DNA of 64,000 nt from Selaginella moellendorffii (lineage: Eukaryota > Streptophyta > Lycopodiopsida > Selaginellales > Selaginellaceae): assembly GCF_000143415.4 (NCBI RefSeq), contig NW_003314278.1:264371-328370 (forward strand). The letters are read 5' to 3'. Below the pieces are notes generated by a model. That model had not been told where the DNA came from and ran no database searches. It saw only the letters and a program-made list of their open reading frames with translations. Made by a program: the position numbers and the translations under genes. This document shows, piece after piece, positions 53,424 through 62,644 of this stretch (position 1 is the stretch's first letter; each line of letters opens with the position of its first letter).

Positions 53424-56400
53424 GTGCCTTGCATCATGAGCTGCAGCAAAGTTGGATTGATCTTGCTTCAGGGAGTCACTGCCTTTGATGGGAGGAGAGG
53501 GTTCAACACTTGGTCCGAGAAAATGATGCGCGTGCTGCAGATGGAAGAACTCTGGGAAATCGTTTCACCACCAACAATCGCTGCAGATGCTCGTACGCGG
53601 CGAGCCCCTGCTGTGTTGGGAGCTTCAACTTCAGTGGAAGGAGAAGTCGTGGATGAAGAGGCAATTCGTGCCTCTGTTGCAGCAGCTCGACAACAGCTTG
53701 ATCCAGGGGAACAAGCTGCGCTGGAGAAGAAGGAATCTCGAGCAAAAGGATTGATTCTTTCTAAGCTTGCAGATGCCCTTATGATGCGTTTGCGTCATAA
53801 GTGTGCTTGTGAGATCTGGGCTCATCTCCACAACAAGTATGCTGTTCTTTCCCTCTCCAAGATTAGCATGGTCGAGACTTGCATTCGTGAGACCCGTTTT
53901 CATCCAGGTGAGAACTTTGAAGAGTTCCTCGCCAAGATGCAAGATCTGTGGATGGAGCTTGAAGGCAGTCCAGCAGCGTTCAACGAAAGCAAGAAAGTTC
54001 TGGCACTTTGCGAGGCCATGCAAGATTCTTCTTTTAGTTCTTTCGTCCCTACCGTTCGCATGATGTCGCTCAACTTTGAACAAGCTGAGCAAACTTTACG
54101 CTCGGAGCTGGCTGCGAGAGGTTTAATTGTGGACTTTGATCAGAGGCCTTCCCATGTTTTGATCTCACAGTCTACATCAAATGCTTCTGCATCAAGCAAT
54201 CAGTCAGGGACTGATTCAGCTCTGTGGGCTGGAAATCATCGAGGCAGAGGAGGCCGCGGAAGAGGAGGACAAGGCAGAGGTCGCGGGTTTAGGGGAAATC
54301 CGCAGCAGCAGCAGAATTCAGGGAATTCTGGTAAAGAAGCAGCAGTTCGGGATTGTTTTGTGGGCAAGAACAAACAGGAATGCTGGACCTGTGGGATGCC
54401 AGGGCACTACTCCAAGGATTGCCCAGTTGCAGCTTGGCTGCAGCGCATGAACATAGGGCTCGCAGCAAATGCTCAGGAAGGGGAAACACAGGAACTTGTG
54501 GCATCATCTGAGGTAGCAGTTCCAAACGTTTCTGAAAAACTGACCATCGATTCAGGTTCAGAGAGACACCTGATGCAAAGCGAGTCGAACTTTGTGCAGT
54601 TGCATGCTGCAAAAGGGAAGTGCATTCGTGTGGGAGATGGAAGCATTTTACCTGTTCGCGCAACTGGGGATGTGCGAGTTCCACTGGGAAGAAAGTCTCT
54701 GCTCTTGAAGAATGCGTGGTATGTTCCAAAGATAGTGAAGAATCTGGTTTCTGTAGCCAGGCTTACGGATGAAGGTCTGGATGTGAATTTCTCCAAACAT
54801 CAATGTCAAGTTCTTGCAAATGGCCGTCCATTACTGCATTTTCCCAGATGTGGTAACCTGTTTGAGAAGGAGATAGCTTCTGGAGAAAAATCGAATGCTC
54901 CTGAGATATGCATGACTGCAGATAGTTCTCTCTGGCATTCTCGACTTGCACATGCCAATCCCCCTCTCATCAGGCGTATGCAGAAGCAAGAGCTTGTGGA
55001 TGGCTTCAACGACCACGTTCTTCAAAGTTCAGCAAAATGTCACACTTGCATTCTTGGCAAGCAAACCCGTCGTACTTTCAAACCTGCTGTGACCAGAAGC
55101 ACTTGTCCCTTGCAGCTCATTCACTCAGATGTTTGTGGACCCATGCGACTGTTTGCTCAGAATGGCACGAAGTATTTTGTGACATTTACAGATGATTTCT
55201 CCAGGCACACGGACGTCTTCTTTCTTCGTCACAAAGATGAAGTCTTTAGCAAATTCAAGCAATTCGTAGTAGAAGCCGAAGTGAAAACTGGTCAGAGGGT
55301 TGGTTGTTTACGTACTGATTCAGGAGGGGAATACGTCAACAAGTCCTTTCAGCAGTTCTGTGCTGAACGAGGAATTCTTCATCAGCGCTCTTGCTCTCAT
55401 ACCCCTCAACAGAATGGAGTCTCTGAGCGCAAGAATAGGACAATCATGAACGCAGTTCGGTGCTTCCTTCAAGAATCAGGACTACCAAAATTCCTCTGGG
55501 CTGAAGCAGTTGGATCAGCTGTGCATGTTCAAAACCTTCTCCCTCATTCTCGCAATCCCAACAAGATCCCAGAAGAGCTTTGGACTGGTCAAAGACAATC
55601 GGTGGTGCATCTTAGGCGTTTTGGTTGTTTAAGCTTTGCAAAAAGGGTGGATGAGCATCTTGGCAAGTTGGAGAGCAGAAGCAAGCTGGCCTTTCTTGTT
55701 GGATACGATTCCAATTCAAAAGGATATCGCCTGTACCAGCCTGGTAATCATCAAATCTTTGTAAGCACTGATGTTCGTTTTGATGAAGGAACACTCTACA
55801 AAGATCATGTTCAAGAAGAAGGAAGCTCAGATCAGAACATGAACTGGACTCCGGAAGAATGGAGTTGGGATGGTGTTGAAGACGGTGATGAAGATGACGA
55901 TGATCTGACAATCATCTATCCCTCATCTCCTTTAGCAGATGATCATCCAACACCAATCTCTGGATCTTTTCTTCCTGAAGAACAGGGCGATACTACTCAT
56001 CGTGCACGAACTGGAGAAGTCGACAGGCTCACACGAGATCTACCATTCAATGTGGAGAACTATGGGCGGACATCATCTAGACGATCAAGCAGAGCACCTC
56101 ATCCCAAGCAATGGTCTTTTGCAGCAACAGAAATAGCTTCTGAACCAGTCAACTTTGAGCAGGTGATTCAAGCTCCTGATGCAGATAAGTGGATTTCAGC
56201 AATGCAAGATGAGTTGAATTCTCTTGATGAGAACCAGACTTATGACTTGGTGGAAGCTCCTGAAGGACGTGAAGTTGTTGGATCACGCTGGGTGTTCAAG
56301 CTTCACAGAAATCCTGATGGATCAGTACAGCGTTACAAAGCAAGACTTGTTGCTCAAGGATATTCACAAGTTCCTGGAGTGGATTTTGATGAGACGTTCT

Positions 56401-57650
56401 CACCAATTGTGAAGCAGACAAGTATCAGAATGCTTCTGGCTTTTACAGCGGAGTTTGGTTTGTGCGCACATCACATGGACGTAAAAACAGCCTTCCTTAA
56501 TGGGAACTTGAAGGAGGAGATATTTATGCGGCAACCCCCAGGCTTTGAGCTTTTTGGATCACGGTGCTCCGAACTCGTCTGCAAGCTTCGCAAGGCTCTT
56601 TATGGCCTTAAGCAAGCTTCCCGTCAGTGGTATGAATGTTTGGATTCTTTTCTTATGGATCTCGGTATGCAGAGGTTGAACAGCGATGGAAATCTATATC
56701 TTCTTAGCAACAATCACACTGTTTTGAAGGATGTGAAGATCAAGCTTATGAACAGGTTTGTGATGAAGGACTTAGGAGCTGTGCGGCAGCTGTTAGGGAT
56801 GGAAGTTGACAGGGATGAAGCAGACAGGACAATCACCCTCACACAGTGCCAATATGTGAAGAAGCTTCTCAACCAGTTCAACATGACAAGTTGCAAATCC
56901 GTGGCTACACCAGTCGTCACTGGCATCAAGTTCACAAGCAAGATGGATGATTTATTTGATCAGCCCTCGGTCTATCGATCGCTTGTTGGAGGACTACTCT
57001 ACCTCGCCAACATGACTCGCCCTGACATCTCCTTTGCCGTTGGTCTCCTCAGCCGATACATGCAGTCTCCGAGTTGTTATCATTGGCAGATGGCGAAGAG
57101 AGTTTTGAGATATTTGAAAGGAACAGCTGCTCATGGATTGGTTTACAAATGCTCAGGTCAATCCAAACTTGTTCTTCAAGCTTACTGCGATGCAGATTGG
57201 GCTGGCAACTTGGATACACGACATTCAACCTCCGGAATTTGCTGCATAATTGCTGGTGCTCCGGTTTCATGGGGAAGCAAGAAGCAAACGACGGTTGCTC
57301 TTTCCAGTGTAGAAGCAGAATACGTAGCTGCCAGTACAGCAGCAAGGGAGATCATCTGGCTTCGTCGATTACTTGGAGAACTCAATCAACAGCAATCAGA
57401 TGCGACCATTCTGCATTGCGACAGCAGAAGTGCAATCGCCATGTCAAAGAATCCTGTGTTTCATGCTCGTACGAAACATATAGACGTGCAGCATCACTTC
57501 ATTCGCGAACATGTAGCAGCCAGAGATCTTCACCTGGAATACGTTCCTTCACAGTATCAGTTGGCGGACCTTCTAACCAAGCCACTTTCGGAGCTCACAT
57601 TCATCAAGCTGAGGAATCAACTTGGAGTGTCAAGCACACCCTCAGCTTGA
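53424..57650 (+). CDS. Copia gag-pol polyprotein (1408 residues), RT catalytic box missing
   Basis: One open frame in Copia order: Gag with a CCHC zinc knuckle (CWTCGMPGHYSKDC, about residue 320), aspartic protease (IDSGSERHLM, about 375), integrase (HSDVCGPM, DSGGEYVN; about 565-720), reverse transcriptase (MDVKTAFLNGNLKEEIF, about 1018; YGLKQASRQWYE) and RNase H (CDADWAGNLDTRHSTSG, about 1253; LSSVEAEY; HIDVQHHFIRE). Between DGNLYLLSNN and HTVLKDVKIKL (about 56686-56730) the segment that should contain the YxDD polymerase motif is absent, deleted in frame. The element could therefore only have moved with enzyme supplied by another copy. The stop codon overlaps the polypurine tract. Confidence 0.93.
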   Translation: MPCIMSCSKVGLILLQGVTAFDGRRGFNTWSEKMMRVLQMEELWEIVSPPTIAADARTRRAPAVLGASTSVEGEVVDEEAIRASVAAARQQLDPGEQAALEKKESRAKGLILSKLADALMMRLRHKCACEIWAHLHNKYAVLSLSKISMVETCIRETRFHPGENFEEFLAKMQDLWMELEGSPAAFNESKKVLALCEAMQDSSFSSFVPTVRMMSLNFEQAEQTLRSELAARGLIVDFDQRPSHVLISQSTSNASASSNQSGTDSALWAGNHRGRGGRGRGGQGRGRGFRGNPQQQQNSGNSGKEAAVRDCFVGKNKQECWTCGMPGHYSKDCPVAAWLQRMNIGLAANAQEGETQELVASSEVAVPNVSEKLTIDSGSERHLMQSESNFVQLHAAKGKCIRVGDGSILPVRATGDVRVPLGRKSLLLKNAWYVPKIVKNLVSVARLTDEGLDVNFSKHQCQVLANGRPLLHFPRCGNLFEKEIASGEKSNAPEICMTADSSLWHSRLAHANPPLIRRMQKQELVDGFNDHVLQSSAKCHTCILGKQTRRTFKPAVTRSTCPLQLIHSDVCGPMRLFAQNGTKYFVTFTDDFSRHTDVFFLRHKDEVFSKFKQFVVEAEVKTGQRVGCLRTDSGGEYVNKSFQQFCAERGILHQRSCSHTPQQNGVSERKNRTIMNAVRCFLQESGLPKFLWAEAVGSAVHVQNLLPHSRNPNKIPEELWTGQRQSVVHLRRFGCLSFAKRVDEHLGKLESRSKLAFLVGYDSNSKGYRLYQPGNHQIFVSTDVRFDEGTLYKDHVQEEGSSDQNMNWTPEEWSWDGVEDGDEDDDDLTIIYPSSPLADDHPTPISGSFLPEEQGDTTHRARTGEVDRLTRDLPFNVENYGRTSSRRSSRAPHPKQWSFAATEIASEPVNFEQVIQAPDADKWISAMQDELNSLDENQTYDLVEAPEGREVVGSRWVFKLHRNPDGSVQRYKARLVAQGYSQVPGVDFDETFSPIVKQTSIRMLLAFTAEFGLCAHHMDVKTAFLNGNLKEEIFMRQPPGFELFGSRCSELVCKLRKALYGLKQASRQWYECLDSFLMDLGMQRLNSDGNLYLLSNNHTVLKDVKIKLMNRFVMKDLGAVRQLLGMEVDRDEADRTITLTQCQYVKKLLNQFNMTSCKSVATPVVTGIKFTSKMDDLFDQPSVYRSLVGGLLYLANMTRPDISFAVGLLSRYMQSPSCYHWQMAKRVLRYLKGTAAHGLVYKCSGQSKLVLQAYCDADWAGNLDTRHSTSGICCIIAGAPVSWGSKKQTTVALSSVEAEYVAASTAAREIIWLRRLLGELNQQQSDATILHCDSRSAIAMSKNPVFHARTKHIDVQHHFIREHVAARDLHLEYVPSQYQLADLLTKPLSELTFIKLRNQLGVSSTPSA

Positions 57651-57658
57651 AGGGGGAG

Positions 57659-57811
57659 TGTAGGAATAATGATGAACACGACAAGCAGTCCGAATCGTGA
57701 TCAGATCTCTGGTGATTTCTGATTTGATTGAAGTTGTATATATATACAGCCATAAATGAATCAATGCGTGTTGAAGTGAAATTCCGTTGTTCTTGCTCCG
57801 CTTTTCTTTCT
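57659..57811 (+). repeat. 3' LTR of Copia element (153 bp)
   Basis: Same sequence as 53226-53378 by eye; follows the polypurine tract and is followed by target copy ATGCC at 57812-57816. Confidence 0.93.
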
Positions 57812-57936
57812 ATGCCGAAGCCTCGCGAGGCCAGAGCTCTTGAGAGGTGGAGGAGTGGGGAGATGTGGCCTTGGGTTGGAATGGGAAGAACCGCTGCGTG
57901 AGGAGCGAGCCTCCTGGCACCAGTCGAAGAGCCCAT
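57812..57936 (-). pseudogene. Type-D UGT copy 1, severed 5' end of exon 1
   Basis: Minus-strand ATG 57936-57934; encodes MGSSTGARRLAPHAAV, PTQGHISPLLHL with the catalytic His, then ALASRGFG before the insertion point. Still adjacent to its own promoter, so it may drive transcripts reading antisense into the Copia element. Confidence 0.92.
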
Positions 57937-58579
57937 TGACGGAGAAAAGGAAAAGCTAAACAGTTCTCAAGCTTTTACTTCTTGTGTGCTCTCACGACGA
58001 AGGCAAAACAGGCTGGATCCAGTGCTCCACATTGTGCTATCGTCAACTTATAAGCTACCACCCAAAATGTTCAAAGATTGAAAGTTCTTCACCTTTGCTA
58101 CTCTTCCATTGCTTGGTGCCTTGAGGACGAGGATGGAAATTCTGGCCTGGCAAAGTAAAGCCTGGAATCCATTTGCTTAGTGCTTGTGTGTACACGATCA
58201 AAGAGAGAACTGAATTGCTGCTGTCTTGTTTCCATCATCATACCAAGAGAAAAAGTGCTAAACAGCGAAACAGCTGGCCAAGGAAAAACGACAGACAACC
58301 GAATCGAACTACAGACCATCTTTATATTATATAATATAATGTTTATTTAAATTTTCTAAGTAAAAAATAATAACTGATCTTTTTGAACAACTTATCAAAG
58401 AAACATTATTTTAATAAAGAATGAAATTTATTTTGAAATCTCATGAGCAACATAAATGAAAAAATAGGTATTATGAATAGTTATCCTGCATGATAAAATA
58501 TTCAGACAAAAATAATTGTATAAATAATAAAATTAAAAAAGAATATATTCATAGACAAAGAACCTAGGTTGGAATTTTT
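57937..58579. other. Intergenic spacer with a 250-bp AT-rich island
   Basis: 57937-58320 is the probable type-D promoter, without recognised coding. 58320-58570 is almost pure A/T (TATATTATATAATATAATG, long A/T runs) and stops exactly where a truncated type-A gene begins, suggesting filler or a fragile site at a rearrangement breakpoint. Confidence 0.6.
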
Positions 58580-59627
58580 CTGGACCGCCAGTGCCTCTTG
58601 CGTTTTGCTCGATTGCTCGTTTCCGCGAATGCTGGAGAAGGGAGACGTTCCAGTCCAAGGTAAAGCTTCTTTCTTCTTTTTTATTTGTCCTTCTTTCGAG
58701 AAGCACTAACGTGTTCCGCCAGATCGTTCCATTGAAAAGTACATCACTTACGTAGACGGCTTGTCACCACTGCCAATCTGGGGCCTCCCGCGCGACCTTT
58801 CTGCCATTGACGAATCAAGATTCGCTCGCAGATACGCTAGAGCCAAGAGCTTCGCCACAACATCGTGGGTTTTGGTCAACTCGTTCGAAGAACTCGAGGG
58901 CAGTGCCACCTTCCAAGCCCTCCGAGACATCTCTCCCAAAACAATCGCAGTGGGTCCTCTTTTCACCATGGCCCCCGGCTGCAACAAGGCAAGCTTGTGG
59001 AAGGAAGACACCGAGAGTTTATCCTGGCTCGGCAAGCAAAGTCCCGGCTCGGTTCTCTACATTTCCTTGGGCAGCATCGCCACTCTCAGCTTCGATCAGT
59101 TCAAGGAGTTCTCCGAGGGACTGAGGCTTCTCCAGCGTCCGTTTATCTGGGCCATCCGACCCAAGTCGGTCGCCGGCATGGAGCCCGAGTTCCTGGAGCG
59201 TTTCAAGGAGGCCGTGAGGAGCTTTGGACTGGTTGTGAGCTGGGCTCCTCAGGTAGACATCCTCCGCCACCCTTCCACCGCTGGATTTCTCAGTCACTGC
59301 GGCTGGAACTCCATCCTCGAGAGCGTAGCATCCGCGGTGTCCATGCTTTGCTGGCCGTGCGTCGCGGAGCAGAATCTAAACTGCAAGTTGATAGTGGAGG
59401 ACTGGAAGATCGGTCTCAAGTTCTCGTGCGTGACCATGCCGGATCCTCCCGAGGTGATGGCGAGGGACGAGTTTGTGGAGGTGGTGGAGCGATTCATGGG
59501 AACTGACAGTGAGCATTTGAGGATTAACGTGAAGAAGCTGAGCGAGGAGGCTCGTAGAGCAGTGTCTAGAGGTGGCTCCTCGTATGAAAACCTGCAGAGA
59601 TTTGCTCAAGCAGTGAAAATTTCCTAA
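58580..59627 (+). pseudogene. 5'-truncated type-A UGT
   Basis: Only the last 80 or so nt of exon 1 remain (from TTCTGGACCGCCAGTGCCTC), followed by a normal intron and an intact 905-nt exon 2 (58723-59627). The PSPG Trp is present (WAPQ) but a Pro of the box is Ser (AVSMLCWP). The start codon, catalytic His and most of the acceptor domain are gone. The ATG at 58761 could give a 288-residue C-terminal half, unlikely to be an enzyme. Confidence 0.9.
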
Positions 59628-59730
59628 ACTTCAATCCAAAACTAAGAGAAAACTTCAAAGCATCTACTCTATTCAAGAATATACTACTCTTTCTCTCTCT
59701 CTGAAGATAAGCACGCGCTTTGCGCGTATA

Positions 59731-60590
59731 ATGGGTTCCAAGGTCAATGTTGTCGCAATTCCTCTCCCAGCTCAAGGCCACATCTCTCCACTCTTGCATC
59801 TCTGCCAAGCTCTCACTTTCATCCTTTGGGGGATGCTATCTCCAAAACACACAACCATGAGGGAATGTGCTGGACTTTGTCACGTGCAAGAACCCATGGC
59901 CAATGTGCTAGTGTAGACTCCAAGGTGATGCCTTATGTCAGAAACTGATGCAAAGAGAAGAAACTAAAGAAAAACAAAAAAAGAAGAAGAAGAAGAAAGA
60001 GAGTGTAAAGTTCTGGAGTCAAAAGGGAACCATATGAGGAAATTTGATAAAAGAACTAAACACTAAAAAATGGAAAAACAAAAAGTGAAAAAAACTAAAC
60101 AGCAAGGAACAGCTTAAAGAAGAGCTCTAGAGGCCAGTTATAATGGCCATTTGTCTCAAGTTGGTCCCCGGCATAGAGCCCGAGTTCCTGGAGGCTTTCA
60201 AGGCTCTCCTTGCAAGTGATCAGCTCTGGACTGGTTGTGAGCTGGGCTCCTCAACTGGAAATCCTCCAGCATCCTTCCACAGGCTGCGAGAGTGTATCTT
60301 CAGCAGTGTCAATCCTTTGCTGGCCATGAGTTGCCGAGCAGAATCTCAACTGCAAGCTTATAGTGGAAGACTGGAAGATCGATCTTAAGTTCTCGCCCAT
60401 GAGAGATCCTCGCAAGGTGGTGGCAGGGACGAGTTTGTGGAGGTGGTGGAGCAGCTCATTGGAGCTGAGAATGGCGATTCCTTTAGATGTAATGTGAAGG
60501 AGCTCAGCGAGGCTGCTCAGGGAGCAACAGTGAAAGAAGGCAGGATCTTCATATGAAAGTTTGGACAAGTTCGTCAAGTTTCATAAGGTA
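59731..60590 (+). pseudogene. Type-B chimeric UGT relic, copy 5
   Basis: Counterpart of copy 4 in the second copy of the cluster end. Retains QGHISP start, stop after 61 codons, A-rich middle (here with an AAGAAGAAGAAG tract) and frameshifted 3' half. Confidence 0.85.
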
Positions 60591-60895
60591 ATTTATATCC
60601 AATGCCGCAGCTGGTGGCAGGACGATCATCGGGCATGAGGGCGGGGCCAATGCACAGACAGACCAACCACCAAGAGCACATAAAGATGATACTTGAAAGT
60701 GTATAGGTTGGTGGAAGTGTTATTTTCCTTCCCAAAGAAATAGATGGCGTAATCAAGAGGAGTAAAAAATTCCTGAAGGAGAACACTAGATTAAAACCTT
60801 TGCAAAACGCACTGATTCTTAAGCTCAGCCTTGGAGCCAGAAAGAAACGGCAGCACCTTCATGAAGTAAGCTTGAATTTTCTTTGTTCTTCGTCA

Positions 60896-61051
60896 ATGGG
60901 TTCTTCTACTGGTGCCGAGGGGCTCGCTCCTCACGCAGCGGTTCTTCCCATTCCAACTCTAGGCCACATCACTCCATTCCTCCATCTCTCCAGAGGTGGC
61001 TCCTCGTATGAAAACCTGGAGAGATTTGCTCAAGCAGTGAAAACTTCCTAA
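60896..61051 (+). pseudogene. Type-A UGT collapsed to a 51-codon in-frame fusion
   Basis: Counterpart of unit 5. The first 32 codons (MGSSTGAEGLAPHAAV... TLGHITPFLHLSR) are joined directly to the last 19 (GGSSYENLERFAQAVKTS) with loss of everything between, including the intron. The junction falls at a shared AGAG (CTCCAGAG / CTAGAG). The frame stays open by chance. Confidence 0.9.
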
Positions 61052-61166
61052 ACTTTGATCCAAAGTCAACTCTATTCAAGAATATACTACCCTCGATATA
61101 CTTCTTTCTCTCTCTCTCTCAAGATTGGATTGGAAAGACGAGATAAGCACGCGCGTTGCGCGTATA

Positions 61167-62610
61167 ATGGGTTCCAAGATCACACCTCATGTTGTCGCCG
61201 TTCCTCTCCCAGCTCAAGGCCACATCTCTCCACTCTTGCATCTCTGCCAAGCTCTCGCTTCTCATGGATCCATCCTCATCACTTTCGTCAACACGGAGGC
61301 CAATCAAGACAGCATCAAGGAAATGCTGGGAGATGGCGTCGAGGGCATTCGCTTCGAGACCTTCCCCGGGCTGGAGGCGGCTTACCACGGCCTCGACTTG
61401 ACCCAGCTCGAGAATCGCCAGATCTTCTACCGGGCTATTCTCGACATGGAAGCGCCAGTGGAGAGGCTGCTACGAGAGAAGATCATCGCCAAGGGCCCCC
61501 CTGTTTCGTGCATCGTCTCCGAGTTGTTCCCCTGGATGAGAGATCTGGCGGCCAGAATCGGAGTTCCAAGCGTTTACTTCTGGCCTACGAGTGCTGCTTG
61601 TGTTCTTCTGGATTTTTCCATTCCCTTGCTCTTGGAGAGAGGAGACATACCCGTCGAAGGTATGATTATCAACCATGGTTCCTTACTTATTTTCTTTTCC
61701 ATGGTTTCTTCCAGATTTCTCTATGGACAAATCCATCGAGTACGTGCGTGGCTTGTCACCATTGCCTGTGTGGAGTCTTCCCCGGGTTTTTGCTTTCAGG
61801 GATGATCCAAGTTTCGCTCGCAGGTACGAGAGGCTAAAAAACATCCCCCAGAATTCTTGGTTCCTGGCCAACACTTTCGAGGAGCTCGAAGGTGGCGCGC
61901 TTGAGGCCGTGAGAGATTACATCCCAAGGATAATACCTATAGGTCCCGCGTTTCTATCTTCACCATCCATGAAAAATGCAAGCCTCTGGAAGGAAGACAA
62001 CGAGTGCTTAGCATGGCTCAACGAGCAAGAAGAAGGATCCGTGCTCTACATAGCTTTTGGTAGCATCGCCACCCTGAGCTTGGAACAAGCTAAAGAGATA
62101 GCAGCAGGGCTGGAAGAACTCCAGAGGCCATTTCTATGGGGGATTCGTCCAAAGTCTGTGCCGGGTATGGAGCCCGAGTTTCTGGAACCGTTCAAAGAGA
62201 GAGTAAGAAGTTTTGGGCGAGTTATAACTTGGGCTCCCCAGCGAGAAGTTCTCCAGCATGCTTCTATTGGGGGATTTTTCACTCACTGTGGATGGAATTC
62301 TGTGCTGGAAAGCATGGCTGCTGGTGTGCCTATGATCTGCCACCCTTGCGTTGCGGAACAAAATCTGAATTGCAAGTTGGTGGTGGAAGATTGGAAGATT
62401 GGATTGCGATATTCCAATGTGGGATCTGGGAAGCTTGTGGTGAGGGATGAATTTCAAAAGGTGGTGAAGAAATTGATGGAAGATGACAATGGTATTGCGC
62501 AATACATGAGGAGTAATGCAAAGAAGCTGAGTGAAGAAGCTAGAAAAGCAGTGTGTGTGGGGGGCTCTTCATACCAAAATCTGGAAAATTTTATCTTGTC
62601 ACTAAAATAA
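61167..62610 (+). CDS. Type-C UDP-glycosyltransferase, copy 2
   Basis: Exons 61167-61659 and 61715-62610, 462 residues, the same structure as copy 1 at exact offset 10797. I noticed only a few replacements (Met-Val to Ile-Leu in RAILDMEAP; Thr to Ala in PSFARRYE). All catalytic and donor-box positions are kept. Its stop lies 34 bp from that of the convergent type-D copy 2. Confidence 0.93.
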
Positions 62611-62644
62611 TAATTTTATTCCAATATATTTGAGAATAGTTTAC

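Larger units (their letters stand above)
53226..57811 (+). mobile_element. Ty1/Copia LTR retrotransposon, 4586 bp, very young
   Basis: Complete structure: LTR (153 bp), primer-binding site TGGTATCGGAG directly after it (53379; the initiator-Met tRNA type usual in plant Copia), one gag-pol frame, polypurine tract GAAGGGGGAG at 57649-57658 directly before the 3' LTR, and a 5-bp target duplication ATGCC. It is inserted in exon 1 of the type-D UGT, in the opposite orientation to that gene. The LTRs are unusually short for a plant Copia. Confidence 0.95.
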
